Source: Siderastrea siderea (lineage: Eukaryota > Cnidaria > Anthozoa > Scleractinia > Rhizangiidae). Taken from it: 64,000 bases of DNA. Location: positions 29,864,901 through 29,928,900 of the forward strand of contig OZ034969.1 in assembly GCA_964030785.1 (NCBI GenBank), written 5' to 3'. Position numbers and translations under genes: made by a program. Below, piece after piece: positions 22,108 through 33,407 of this stretch. Positions within the stretch are counted from its first letter, which is position 1. The number at the start of each line of letters is the position of its first letter. The notes beneath the pieces were generated by a model. That model was not told the origin of the DNA and did no database searches. It worked only from the letters and a program-made list of their open reading frames with translations.

Positions 22108-25100
22108 GTAACACCATCAGTGGTTGCCGATAAGCGGTCACTACGGCTCTTGTACTCATATAGACGTGTACGCCCCCCCCCCCCCCTCTCCCCACACTCT
22201 TTAACATTTAAAAAAAACTAAGTGACTTGGTAGAATTTTTAAAAGATAGCTATCTTTTGAAGGAGATTTCCCTCACGCCTTTCAGGGCCGCTTCACAAGG
22301 TCATCATCGCTTTATTCACTGTTGCTATATTAAATGTAGGTGTGGGAAAATCGAATTATCTTACTTATTTTATTGTCTTAGGGGAACGGTGTCCGCATAG
22401 TAGTGGTCGGAATCGGTCCAATGAGCAAAAAAACCAAGTACCGCAAGGTTTTGAAGGAGATTGGTGGCAAAAACTTGCTTTTTATTGACAACTATGTCAG
22501 TCTTAATGATCTCATTAATGACATAGTGAAGTTGGTTTGTGGTAAGTACAACAAAAATTCAAACGCTTTGGCCTTACTTTTAGAAGTCTTTTCGAACAGT
22601 TGCACACATTTGGAATAACTGACCAGAGGGATTGAAAATGTTAAAATCTTATAATCCTTTTTGAAACAAAGTACAATAGTTTATGTGCAAAATCAAGGTA
22701 ACCTGGACACTCGACACTTGGATCATGGCATACTACAATTCTAGAGTTTTGATTGGCTCAGCAGCCATGATATTTGAGCCATTATACCATGCTCCTCACA
22801 TATGGTCAATGAACACTCAGCAACGAAGTAAGCTGGAAGATTTTTCCCCGCATGCAACCCGGCGAGAAAAATGGACGACAAAAACCACTTTGCAGCGAAG
22901 TTAAATTAACCAGAATTACAACTGAACGTCACTGAGACACAAATCAAAATTGTTCGGCAGTGCTTGATTTCTTAGGACGACAAGAAATTGTAGAAATAAA
23001 AATCTTTAGATTTTTATTTCTACAATCCTGTTAAGCAGCGTTCACACGTCAAAGTAATGTTGGCCAACTCGTGTCGGCAAACTCAAAATTGGTGTGTGTG
23101 AACGACAAAACAATATGTTGGCAAATGTTGGCGACAAATAGAACTTGTCTCTCTTCTCGCCAACAGTTTGCCAACATGTTGTTGTGTCGTTCACACACAC
23201 CAATTTGAGTTTGCCAACACGAGTTGGCCAACATTAGTTTGACGTGTGAAGGCTGCTTTACTTATTCGCCCACAGGAAAATCGGGCGACCAAGAAACCTC
23301 AGCCTGCAGGGTATTCGTCGTAACGTTGATCATTAAAATTTTGCAAACAGTAGGTTTCATACGAAAGGCTTTCGACGAAATATCAAGATATCAAAATATC
23401 AATAATAAAACAAGCACTGAACAAGCTCGCGACCAGAAAGGGTAGGGTAGGATAGGGTGGTTATATCACGCAAAATTGACACTCGTTGTAGCTCTGTTTT
23501 CCAAGGGCTCCAAATGTTCAGATACAAATCGGATGCCAAGTAAAATAAGTTGAATCGTTTTCTCGGGCCAGGTGTTTGAGTGTTGTTTTTACCATTCCGT
23601 CTGCGGCCTCTAAACTGAGAACAAATGCGTTTTCTGGTTTGCATTAAAAAAAAAAGGTAAGCTGGTGAATTCTAATGTTCCTCAATTCCGTAGCCTTGCT
23701 TCATTGAGCTGCATAGAAATCATCGTTCAAGTTGAAATATTAACTCTGTCTTCAGTTCGATCAAACAAGCCCATGATGGCTCCGTTGTGCGAAAGGATTA
23801 CAAACTTTCGAAAACTTTTTAAACTTCATTTCAACTCCAGCATCTACAACGGTGAGATCATAAAGTTTCAATTCGCTTTGAACGGTGATTACAACAATTT
23901 TCAGGAAAAATCAAGCACGTACCACATTTCAAGCCAATAATTGGAAGATTTTTTAATTTGTGCTCGTACGTTCACTTCAGAGCAGTTTTGTTGATTCATT
24001 CAGCTTTGCAAAGAAACGCTGCAACATTTCGCAAGGTTTAGGCGCCTTTTTCGTCCAGTCATGTGATCGATGATTGTTTCCTTTTATCTCTTTTCTCTCT
24101 CTCTCTCTTTTTTTTTTTTTTCTCTTTCGCGATTTTATAGTAATTAGTGATTTTGTTTTTAACAAAGCAATTTTTCTACTCGGGCTTGCTGGATACCAAA
24201 TGATTATAACCAACTCGGCGCGTTATCTATCATTTGATGTTCATAGTGCGCCCTTCCTCGTCCACAGGCGCCGGTTTAGCACTGGCAAACAGGGAGCGCG
24301 GGGCGTCGTGGGAGGGATGCTGCAGTTCACCTATCCCACAACACCACGCGCACCATCATACAATGAGGACGGATGCCTGGGGAAGAGGCAGCAGCGCGCC
24401 CTAGAAATTGTTATTGTTAAATATCACATCCATCTGCTTTTCATCAATAGGTAATCGTAGCACGAGTATCTTTCTAGAAAACTCAATAGAGCTTGTTAAA
24501 ATCTCCTGCCATTATATGCAAATTAGTAGATACCATATGAGCGTTTGTGAATGTAATATACTGAGACAAATCAACTACAGTTTTTTTTTCAAACCTCCTG
24601 GTTGTCGGTCTTATGATCATTAATCTCAAATGGTAATCGCCAGTCACGCTAAAGTCTTTTTTGTTTTTAATTCTCTAAATATTGGCCATTTCGCCCTTTC
24701 TGTTCGTGAAAGTGGCTGCTTCCTACCTACCCCTTGTTAATCAGTCGTACAGTAACCGTAACTACTGCAAAAGAATGCTTATCCTGGTGCAAAAGGTATC
24801 TATTTATGTATTCCAAATGTGCTGCTTTTGAAAAGGAAGTGATCACATGAGGTGGTGAAAAAAACACTCAAACAAGTTTAAGGTAGCAGCGAGCCAGCAC
24901 CAGGCGTGTCGGGAATATAGTATAGCTAGATGTCAGTCGGAGTCTATTCAGCAACTACAGCGTTAAGTATTTAAAAACTTTAAACTAGATTGACCTGATT
25001 CGATGTAATAGACGAAACCTGGCAGGATTAACATGAGTTTTAATCTAACTGATGCAGGTGAGAAGGGCGAAGAATGCGGCCTGTACAGCTCTTGTACGAC

Positions 25101-28100
25101 GTCAACACCTTCAAGTTCACCGTCTACCGTTTCAGAGTCGTGGTAATAAGTGATGTTGTTAACTTGAAGACTTCAACTTACTTTTAATAAACTAATCTAC
25201 GTGAGAGTATTAGATGTATTGATTCTTTGGCTAGTTTCAAACTTGCCTAAAGAGAACATTTTAATTAGCAACGTTATTTCATTAGCTGTTTTTTGGGCTA
25301 GTAAATTTTTTTCAGCTGTTTTATATTATATTATGTTATATTATATTATATTATATTATATTATATTATATTATATTATATTATATTATATTATATTATA
25401 TTATATTATATTATATTATATTATATTATTATATATCATATCATATCATATTATATCATATCATATCATATCATATCAAATCATATCATATCATATATAT
25501 TTTATTAAAAACTGGACTAGGTATATTGGATTTCTAGCATTTTGATTGGCTGAACGGAGCTAGGCTATCAGCTCATATACCTGCTGGGACCAAATATGGT
25601 CAATGAACACTCAACAACAAAGTGGGCTGAAAGTTTTTTCCTCGCGAGCAACCTGGCGAGAAAAATGGACGAGAAAAATCCCTTGGCAGCGAATTTAAAT
25701 TAAGCAGACATTCTAACAGCATCACCAACAAGCATGACCAACAGCGTCGTTTAAACAAGTCAAAACTGTTTGAAGAAACTGTCCAGAAATAGAAATTTAA
25801 GCATTAAGCGTTGTGTTTACAATTATATTTCTTTCATCGATCGTCACGTCGATCATTGAAATTGAACAAACGGTAGGTTTTATCAGGAAGGCTTTCCACT
25901 TCAAAATATTAAGGCAAGACATTAAATAAAACACAGTGAAATGGGGCGGGAGCATTTCATCAAAATCGTCACACATTCATGGCGAGTCGGTGCGAAAATC
26001 TTGAAGCGGTCTAAACACAAGTACTAGAAAAAATACAGCTACAAACTACCAAGAAGGAAGGAAAGGCAAGATTTTTTTCGGCTTTAACTCGCAAAATTGA
26101 CACTGGTTTACCTGCACTCGTTGTAGCTCTGTGTGCCAACAGGTCCAAATGCTCAGATAGAAATCGGTTGCCGTGAAAACGGAGTTGAATTGCTTCAAGT
26201 TGTTTGAATGTTGTTTCTACCCATGTTTTACCATTCCGTCCGCAACCTCTAAACCGAGAACAACTACATTTTGCGCTTTGCGTTTAACGAACTATGATGG
26301 TCAATTCCAATGTTCATTGCTACAGTAATCTTGGTTCTGAGCTGCATAGAAATTACCTCTGTCAAGTTCAAATTTGTTCTGTCTTCAAGTCGATCAAACC
26401 CGCACATGATTACTCCGTTGTGCAAACAGATTAGAAACTTGTTCGGTTTCAACTCCAGCAGCTAATATGGTGAAATTGTACAGCTTCAATCCGCTTTGAA
26501 CGATGTTTCAGGAAAATCAAACATGCACCATATTTCAGAGCCAATAATTAGAAGATTTTTTTCCAAAACTTGACAGGCTACTTTGTTCTCTTTCGAGCAG
26601 TTTTCTTTGATTCATTCAGCTTTGCAATGAAACGCTGCAACACTTCGCAAGGTTTTGGCGCCTTTTTCGTTCAGTCATGTGATCGATTCTTGTTCCGTTT
26701 AAATTCTTTTCTCATCTTTTCCGTTCTTTCTCGATTTTTTTTAATGGTGGTTAAGTTTTTAATAAAACAATATATTAGGGTTTTCCGATTTAGCGGAATC
26801 GGAAAGACTTTTTCCGCCTTGCTGGCTAATTGAGGATGAAAATGTGTTGTTGATTCAATTTGCACAATGCATTTTCAGTTATTCTTGTCCATTTTCTATT
26901 GAGATACTTGACAATAATAAAGCCTTTTTAAAGCAAATACAATAGGTTGCCTCGATTTCAAAACAATTCAAAAACTCATTAATAATTCATAAGCCCCATG
27001 AACCTATCAAATGAGCTCACGTGCAGTGACTTTATATCTAATTAAAAACACTCCTAATTAGTATGCGGTGTTTATCAGATATAAAGTCAGTGCATGTGAC
27101 TTAATTATGAATATTAATTATCAAAACATAAACTGACACAAAAAATGGTGACTGAACATTTCATCTGATTCTTTCAAGTAATTTAATTACATTACACAGT
27201 GGATTTACGTTTTCAGTAGTCATTAAACGGCTTTCGCTATTCTCTTTGAAGACATCGTAAGTAAACAAAAGTGAAACGACTATAACGTAACTTCAGTATC
27301 CAAGTGTTGAATTTTTGCCTTCACCTGAGACCACGTGGGTTCCACAGTTAATAAAAGAATCTGGTTATGAAGCTCAGCAAAGTCTTTTGTTTTATGTTTT
27401 TGTTACCGTTTTTAGCCTTGACCGTGCACAAACAACAATAGGTTTGAATTTTGTATGAGCAACGAACCAATAAAAATGTCACTGTTAAGTTATTCAGCCA
27501 TAGGGTGCGAACGTAAAACAAAAGATTGTGCACGGTCGTAGAACTTTCAACATAAATTGCAGCACCTTTGTTTGTTTGTTTGTTTTTTTCAGCACCTTTG
27601 TTTTGGCCTTTGAAACTTGCAAGGTTTCATAACCAGTCCCTCGAGTAACTATGGTGGGTTCATTACAGGCAATTTACTTCTCGTCGTTCTCTGTCGCTCA
27701 ACAGAAAAATCATACACCACTTACTCACTTACCAAGCGAGTTGTCTTTAAAATAGCTCTGTTTGGCGGGTTCCCCTTTTCTTCTTCAGAATTTTCGGCTC
27801 TCAAAACGTTTGACAAAAAGAAGCGATGTTGACTCCTTCGAAGCCAGAGCACGTATGAGACAAAAGATGTTTTTGTCGTATAACAATTTCTTCCTTTTCA
27901 AAAGCGCATTGGTTTGAACTCACTGGGGACACGCCCTTTCGGTAAGTTTCGTGGGAGACAAAAGATATGTTTTTGTCGTATGCTAATTTCCACTTTAACA
28001 AAAGCATCATTGTTATAAACATAGGAAGCCCAAGCATAATACTTGAATATCATTAAAAATGGCGTTTCAAAATATAAGACTTTGTATGGGATTTCGAAGC

Positions 28101-31100
28101 GAACATTTTAAGCAATACATAACAACGAACTAACTGAATCAAGTTTATGAAACATTACAGGGTGTTGTTTGCTATCCTTACAAAGCATTTTGAGCAATTT
28201 TAGGTCCATTTACTTTACTGTGTTAGTACGTGTATAATACATTGACAAGGAAGGACTCATTTGGCCCGATTTAGCCACTATTACCGCTCGACACGTTTCG
28301 GAATTCGCTCGAATTTACCCACAAATATAGTTCAGGCTCCCATTCTGACTTAGCGACTTGACAAAAGGAAGACATACAAGTGATTTTCTCAAAACCAATT
28401 GCACATACCTCGTGTTCCAAAAGAATTATCCACTGCACAAAATCAAAATAGCATCTCAAAATAGGCCGCCATGGATGCGTGAGGATCCCGATAGTCCCAT
28501 TTGACCGCGGTCGGCACTGGACACCAGTCAAATTATGCCCTTACGGGGAGGGCCACGCTCGTTTTGGTCGTGTTACAATTGTAGTAACTATGACCCGGTG
28601 CGGACACAAATTGTCACTCCAACGTAGTCTGGTTCGCGCGAGAAAGGTGGAATCGCTGCCCGGGACTCCGTGACCTTATGGAGAGAATTAAGTTATCGAA
28701 AGAAATTGAAACGGTTTTGGCCGTTAGGAAATGAAAATAAGTCAAGAAAAAAAGAAATTGAACCGTGTTTCTCCTTCCTCCTATGTTTCTATTCATGCCT
28801 GGTAAATTGAACATATTTGCGTTCATGTACAAAACGTTTGTAATGCAGGTCAGTCTACTGCGTAAATTTTAAATACGTACTCTGCGTAAATTGAATGTGT
28901 TCAATTTTTTGGAATCGTCGATAGGTTTTATATATCAGATATATTTTTTCGAACCGAAGCCGGCAAATTCATTTAAATTCATATCCTCACGCGCGTGAAA
29001 ATGTTTTATTTTAAAATTGTTATTGTATATACTATATCAATTTCTATATTTGCATGAAGGCGGTCAGGTAACCTACTAATTAAAAAACAAGAAAATATAC
29101 ACCCTGAAAATGGATATAAACTCAGAAATGGGAATGATTTATTTTTGCTATCCGCTTGTAACACGCAGCGATTTTCTCACGCGAACCAGACTGCGTCGGA
29201 GCGACAATCTTGTGTCCGCACCGGGTCATAGTTGCTACAATTGTAACACGACCAAAACGAGCGTGGCCCTCCCCGTAAGGGCATAATTTGACTGGTGTCC
29301 AGTGCCGACCGCGGTCAAATGGGACTATCGGGATCCTCACGCATCCATGGCGGCCTATTTTGAGATGCTATTTTGATTTTGTGCAGTGGATAATTCTTTT
29401 GGGACACGAGGTATGTGTAATTGGTTTTGAGAAAATCACTTGTATGTCTTCCTTTTGTCAAGTCGCTAAGTCAGAATGGGAGCCTGAACTATATTTGTGG
29501 GTAATTTTGAGCGAATTCCGAAACGTGTCTAGCGGTGATAGTGGCTAAATCGGCCAAATGAGTCCTTCCTTGTCAATGTATTATACACGTACTAACACAG
29601 TTAAATAAATGGACCTAAAATTGCTCAAAATGCTTAGTAAGGATAGCAAACAACACCATGTAATTTTTCATGAACTTTATTCAGTTAGTTAGTTGTTATG
29701 TATTGCTCGAAATGTTCGCTTCGAAATCCCGTACAAAGTCTTATATTTTGAGACGCCATTTTTAATAATATTCAAATATTATGCTTGGGTGTCCTGTGGT
29801 TATAAACTTTTATAGTGGGTGTTTGTTCCGAGGCAAGGCCGAGGAATTTTAGACCCGATAAAACACTGCTGCTCGTTTATTTAACATTACGTAGTTTCAA
29901 AAACTACGCAAATGAATTGCAAAACTGTACTTGTATGCATGTATTTCTCTTTAAAATATCACCACCCTTCAGTGTCAACGAGATGCACGTGGACCATGTT
30001 AGCAAGTCATCAGAACAGGTCGCCTCGCATTTTTAATGAATTTTGTTTATTTTTCTTCATAATTAGCACCAATAATAATCTAATTCAAGACATTTAATAT
30101 ATTTTTTCAATTTTGAAGAACTCTGTTGGAACCCACATGTGCACACAACTAAAGGTAAAAATGGTGTCTGGTGTCGAAATACACTAGAAATAGATATTTT
30201 TCGAAATCCAATAGAATGATCTATCTGTACTCGCAATGACCGCGATGCACGATTGGCCGAACGTTGCCTCCTGTTGGGTGAGATGGAGTATATTGTAACT
30301 TCATATAGTTTATTTCTACATCTTCCTTGGTTATCTTGCCCGGTGAAAACAGTGTGTCAAATAACTGAGGTCAAGTTATCAGACCACAGTTAGAAAAAAA
30401 CCTTCGTAGAACTCTCTCGTGAAAACAAGGCATTGGTCCCCATACTGCATACTTATACCGATTAAAATTATTATTTCTAAAAAGAACTTTCGAAATACCG
30501 AACGAATATAGGCTAGAAATCTGCATCCCTGCAAAGCTCTGACTGAACGACTTCTTCAGTATCTTCAGAGGTATTGAGATACCTCTACCGCGAAACTGGG
30601 AACAGAAATAATACTGATTAACTTAACTTATGCAATTTGTGCAGGCTCCCTGTTATGCAACAATGGACAAACTAAGTGATTCCAATGACATTTTCAATAG
30701 GCGGAAAAATGTGTTCCATTTAAGTGAATTTTCCGCTAAATCGGAAAACCCTATTACATTACATTACATTACATTACATTACATTACATTATCTTATCTT
30801 ATCTTATCTTATCTTATCTTATCTTATCTCATCTCATCTTATCTTATCTTATCTTATCTTATCTTATCTTATCTTATCTTATATTACATTACATCACATT
30901 ACATTACTTTATTTTTTTGTTGTTGTCAACTTTAAGACTTCAATCAAATTTTCAGTAAATTGTCAACTAAGGAAAATAAAACTTAACTAATATATATATA
31001 TAGTTTATTCCGGCTGTGAAAATTCAGTATAATCAATCGTTTCTCTTTTAGGACTTTGAGCCAAACCACTTCACGATCCACTTCAAGTTCGGTGTCAACA

Positions 31101-31816
31101 ACGTCTCCAGCTGTGACATCGTGGTACTGACCGAGATTGTTGTTAACTTCAAGACTTCAATCTATTTTCAACAAATTAATCAACCAAAGAAAACAAAACG
31201 CACTTAATTCTTAGTTTCTTTCATTTTATTTTGTTTGATTTTTCAATTGAGAATCCAAGCTGGGCTAACAGATTTCTGATAAGCAATAGTTTCCCTTTTA
31301 GGACTTTGAGCCGATCCACGTCAGGTTTCACTTCAAGTTCGGTGTACATTAAATTACATTACATTACATTACATCAGAATGGATTACATTACCTTACATT
31401 ACCTTACATTACATTACATTACATTACATTACATTACATTACATTACATTACATTACATTACATTACATTACATTACATTACATTACATTACATTACATT
31501 ACATTCTGTTGTTAACTTCAAGACTATAATCAAATTTTCAGTAAGTTGATCAACTAAGGAAAATAAAACTTAACTAATATATATTTTATTCCGGCAGTGA
31601 AAATTCAGTATAATCAATTGTTTCTCTTTTAGGACTTTGAGCCAATCCACTTCAAGATCCACTACAAGATCCACTTCAAGTTCGTTGTCAACACTTGTAT
31701 TCGTAGACTTCCATTACAGTCCATTACAGAACAGCAAACAATCCACTTCAAGTGCGGTGCCAACAACTGCAACTGCCGTAGGCGACTTCCATTACAGTCT
31801 GAACAGCAAACAATAA
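21547..31816 (+). CDS. Copy B: secreted vWA protein with Ser/Thr-rich tail (multi-exon model)
   Basis: Proposed exons are 21547-21604, 21686-22107, 22382-22541, 25058-25142, 31052-31123, 31302-31343 and 31633-31816. All junctions are GT-AG and phase-compatible, and no stop appears in the joined frame before TAA at 31814-31816. The product would have an N-terminal signal peptide (ILGIVLFVTGVLSMTHA), a vWA domain with all MIDAS positions, and a Ser/Thr-rich tail. The intron from 25,143 to 31,051 is filled with repeats and a large inverted repeat. It is assembled by splice logic, not transcripts, and may include further exons or use another 3' end. It likely acts outside the cell, with vWA binding a protein ligand through a divalent metal. 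Confidence 0.6.
22382..22541 (+). CDS. Copy B exon 3: vWA C-terminal part
   Basis: 160 nt between gtcttag and G|GTAAGTA, phase 0 in and phase 1 out. It encodes the last vWA strands and helix: GVRIVVVGIGP, then YRKVLKEIGGKNLLFIDNY and a closing DLINDIVKLVC. The final Cys probably bonds with the Cys before the first strand (KLKCTLDLG), as in many extracellular vWA domains. No defects seen. Confidence 0.85.
22735..24215 (+). repeat. ~1.4-kb interspersed repeat, copy 1
   Basis: Collinear with 50,935-52,330 and, more loosely, with 25,530-26,770. Shared blocks include TTTTGATTGGCT, ATATGGTCAATGAACACTCA, AACGCTGCAACA(TC)TTCGCAAGG and GATTTTATAGTAATTAGTGATTT. Its frames differ between copies and are not conserved, so it is treated as non-coding. 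It is interrupted here by a fold-back MITE. Confidence 0.65.
23036..23262. mobile_element. Fold-back MITE, ~227 bp
   Basis: The left arm GTTCACACGTCAAAGTAATG ... TGGCCAACTCGTGT ... CAAACTCAAAATTGGTGTGTGTGAACGAC is the inverse of the right arm GTCGTTCACACACACCAATTTGAGTTTG ... ACACGAGTTGGCCAACATTAGTTTGACGTGTGAA. It is absent at the matching position of the duplicate (about 51,215-51,260), so it inserted in the B copy after duplication or was lost from D. Confidence 0.8.
25058..25142 (+). CDS. Copy B exon 4: linker into Ser/Thr region
   Basis: 85 nt between tgatgcag and TG|GTAATAA. Phase 1 in, exactly matching the end of exon 3, and phase 2 out. It encodes a short acidic, Cys-containing start (EKGEECGLYSSC) and then a Ser/Thr/Pro stretch (TTSTPSSSPSTVSES). 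The paralogous exon in D is 55480-55555. Confidence 0.8.
25190..25320 (+). mobile_element. LINE 3'-end remnant
   Basis: TCTACGTGAGAGTATTAGATGTATTGATTCTTTGGCTAGTTTCAAACTTGCC matches the last coding part of the LINE fragment in D (~55,981-56,032), equivalent to LWNNLRE...CIDSLASFKLA, the usual LINE C-terminus. The preceding ~370 bp present in D are missing here. It runs directly into a pentanucleotide microsatellite. Confidence 0.6.
25321..25500. repeat. (TTATA)n and (TCATA)n pentanucleotide microsatellite
   Basis: About 22 TTATA units grading into TCATA units. The long forward frame with repeated LYYIILYYII is only this microsatellite read as protein. Confidence 0.95.
25530..26774 (+). repeat. 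~1.3-kb interspersed repeat, copy 2 (diverged)
   Basis: Similar in order and content to 22,735-24,215 (GATTGGCTGAACGGAGC, ATATGGTCAATGAACACTCAACAAC, GAAACGCTGCAACACTTCGCAAGGTTTTGGCGCC). The match breaks off at about 26,775, where the TAGGGTTTTCCGATTTAGCG terminus begins. Confidence 0.6.
26985..27125. repeat. Small imperfect palindrome
   Basis: CATTAATAATTCATAAG near 26,980 and ATGAATATTAATTATC near 27,108 pair, as do TGCAGTGACTTTATATCT and AGATATAAAGTCAGTGCA. A hairpin-type MITE remnant without coding. Confidence 0.5.
28030..29790. repeat. Long inverted repeat, arms ~0.63 kb
   Basis: The left arm (about 28,030-28,655) is the reverse complement of the right arm (about 29,158-29,790), separated by ~500 bp. 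The same 86-residue frame (starting MTGVQCRPRSNGTIGIL) is read on the - strand at 28,271-28,531 and on the + strand at 29,288-29,548. The frames differ by few residues and have no known domain. It could be a long-TIR DNA transposon or a fold-back element nested in the larger candidate element. Confidence 0.8.
30753..30910. repeat. (ATTAC)n / (TTATC)n pentanucleotide microsatellite
   Basis: ATTAC units, then a long TTATC/TCATC block, then ATTAC/ATCAC units again. Confidence 0.95.
31052..31123 (+). CDS. Copy B Ser/Thr exon, 72 nt
   Basis: Between cttttag and GTG|GTACTG, phase 2-2. Encodes TLSQTTSRSTSSSVSTTSPAVTS. The same exon type occurs in copy D at 56,343 and 56,991. Confidence 0.65.
31302..31343 (+). 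CDS. Copy B Ser/Thr exon, 42 nt
   Basis: Between cttttag and GGT|GTACAT, phase 2-2. Encodes TLSRSTSGFTSSS. The donor leads straight into an ATTAC microsatellite, as for all 42-nt exons of this type in D. Confidence 0.55.
31346..31505. repeat. (ATTAC)n microsatellite starting at a splice donor
   Basis: About 30 ATTAC units with a few variants (ATCAG, ACCTT). The first unit overlaps the GTACATTA donor of the preceding exon. Confidence 0.95.
31633..31816 (+). CDS. Copy B putative terminal exon, Ser/Thr-rich with FHYS repeats
   Basis: Starts after cttttag in the family's phase and reads TLSQSTSRSTTRSTSSS. It then leaves the usual pattern: the motif DFHYSPLQNSKQ and later DFHYSLNSKQ form an internal ~35-residue duplication, and it ends in TAA at 31814-31816. 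AATAAA at 31812-31817 overlaps the stop, so cleavage could follow soon after. Alternatively GTATTC or GTAGGC inside it could be donors and the open end fortuitous. This 3' end lacks the enzyme-like domain seen in copy C. Confidence 0.5.
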
Positions 31817-32436
31817 ACGCAACAAACTTTAATGACAATCGGTCTTGATGTTATACGGTGAAGGTCGAGATGAACTGAGGTTAGATGTGATTTAAACTGA
31901 AATAACAAACGCATAAACAAAACTTACGAAATGTACAATACTGCATGAAAAGCGACGAAAATAAAACGGCAAATCAAGCAAATGAACGGACTAGCACTTA
32001 CATTGCTATGGCGCTGTAAACCGTAATGGAGAAACTCTGTACAACACGTAAACTGCACAATGTGCGCTTGTTGAACCAACGGTGAAAAATAACGACCAAG
32101 AAAACTTGAGAATCTAATTTAAGTTTAAAAGAAAAATGCCAATAAACGGCTTACGCGTACGTAGCATTCCTCGTGGAGGCTAATTAACTAACAGCATTGT
32201 CCTTGGGTATTAGATCCAGTATCCAGGCCCCTAAGTGAGAGCTCACTAAGCGTTTTACTTACAATAAATACTCGCACTAGGATCTAAACACCAGCTAACG
32301 CCTAATGATTATTGAAAACGCTAAGTACAATCTCATAAACTTAAGCAAAGCTACTCAAAAAACGAGCAAAGAACTCGGTCGCGCAATGCGCAAATTAGGC
32401 AACCTAAACGAAGCCTACTAAATAAATAAATGTCTC
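31817..32436. other. No gene seen
   Basis: AT-rich flank between the end of copy B and the retrotransposon fragment. It would hold the 3'UTR and polyadenylation site of copy B if the gene ends at 31,816. Confidence 0.4.
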
Positions 32437-32591
32437 TTAGATCTTAGTGTCCGTATTGTCTCTGCTTGAACTTTCTCCTTTAACCAGAAGGCAGAGCTTG
32501 TCAACAGGCCTCTCATAAACAGCTGACTTGGTGCGCACTTTCGCTCGGCGAACAAAGCCTTTCTTGTCTCGGTAGGTTTCAACAATTCTTC

Positions 32592-32984
32592 CTAATGGCA
32601 TGAATTGCGATTGGAAGTTTCGGTCGCGACCAGAACAACATCTCCGACTGCCAAATTCCTCTGAGGGCGTGCCCACTTTTGTCTGAGCTGCAAAAGGGGG
32701 AGGTATTCTCTGCTCCATCTCCTCCAAAACACATCTGCAAGGCATTGCACTTGTTTCCAACGACGACGCGAAAGCAAAGCTGCCTTTTTAAATAGACCAG
32801 GGGGCAAAGGGCTTTCTGATTTGAGTAAAAGCAGATGGTTTGGCGTTAATGGCTCCAAATCATTTGGGTCGCCGGAAACAGTAGTGATGGGCCGACCACT
32901 CATGATACTTTCGACCTCGCACATCGGAATGAGCAATCTTTCGTCATCAATGATTTGCTCTCGTAGTAAGGCTTGTAGGATCAT
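32592..32984 (-). pseudogene. BEL/Pao DUF5641-like C-terminal segment
   Basis: Follows the integrase core after a stop (TAG near 33,009) and holds the conserved pattern LTPNHLLLL ... RRRWKQVQCLADVFWRRWSREYLP ... VGDVVLVATE. The coding then continues with a frameshift in the overlapping reverse frame 32,437-32,760. Confidence 0.8.
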
Positions 32985-33008
32985 CCGAACGCTTCTAATG
33001 CATCTTTC

Positions 33009-33407
33009 CTAGATGCCCCCAATGTGAGAAACATATGGAGGGTTAAGGGACCACTTGATGTTCTTCTGTAACAGCGAATTGTGGATCTTTTCCTGATTCC
33101 AATATGAAATGGCGTCACGTAGCTCACGCTCGCCGCTGGTAAAGTTCGTCCTGTTGTCTGAGAAGATTTCCTTCACTTGACCTCTCCTGGCAATAAATCT
33201 TCGCAGGGCTAACAGGAACGAGTCTGTGTCCAAACAGTGCGCCACTTCTAAGTGTACAGCCCGAATAGCTAGGCATGTAAAGATTACGCCGTATCGTTTC
33301 ACGAGGCTACGCCCACGACGTACTTGAAAGGGCCCAAAATAGTCTACACCGACTGATGTGAACGGTGGCTTGTCGGGCAAAACGCGACTTTCTGGTAAGT
33401 CGGCCAT
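33009..33407 (-). pseudogene. BEL/Pao integrase catalytic core
   Basis: A 132-residue open stretch, continuous upstream with the CVSCRRRQAPICYQKMADLP region. It carries the RNase H-like integrase fold with the first Asp in VGVDYFGPF and the second in IFSDNRTNF. The third acidic residue of D,D,E is expected around NKIEHSL in active copies; here the line reads QEKIHNSLLQKNIKW, and the open frame ends at the Gly-Ile just before the DUF5641 part. A remnant, not a host gene. Confidence 0.8.

Larger units (their letters stand above)
26775..30752. mobile_element. Candidate ~4-kb TIR element containing a long inverted repeat
   Basis: The left end reads AGGGTTTTCCGATTTAGCGG (26,777 onward) and the right end CCGCTAAATCGGAAAACCCT (to about 30,752), an inverted match of about 23 bp. 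The interspersed-repeat homology on the left stops exactly at the terminus, which suggests insertion. No transposase frame recognised. The target duplication is unclear because the right flank is an ATTAC microsatellite. Confidence 0.45.

Noticed and set aside
24074..24454. 126-residue frame with a hydrophobic start, partly shared with 52,036-52,503
   Set aside because: Present in both duplicated introns but with different starts and shifted ends; lies in an interspersed repeat.
25201..25545. 114-residue frame full of LYYIILYYII
   Set aside because: It is the TTATA microsatellite translated; frames at 30,630-30,990 and 31,231-31,515 are rejected for the same reason.
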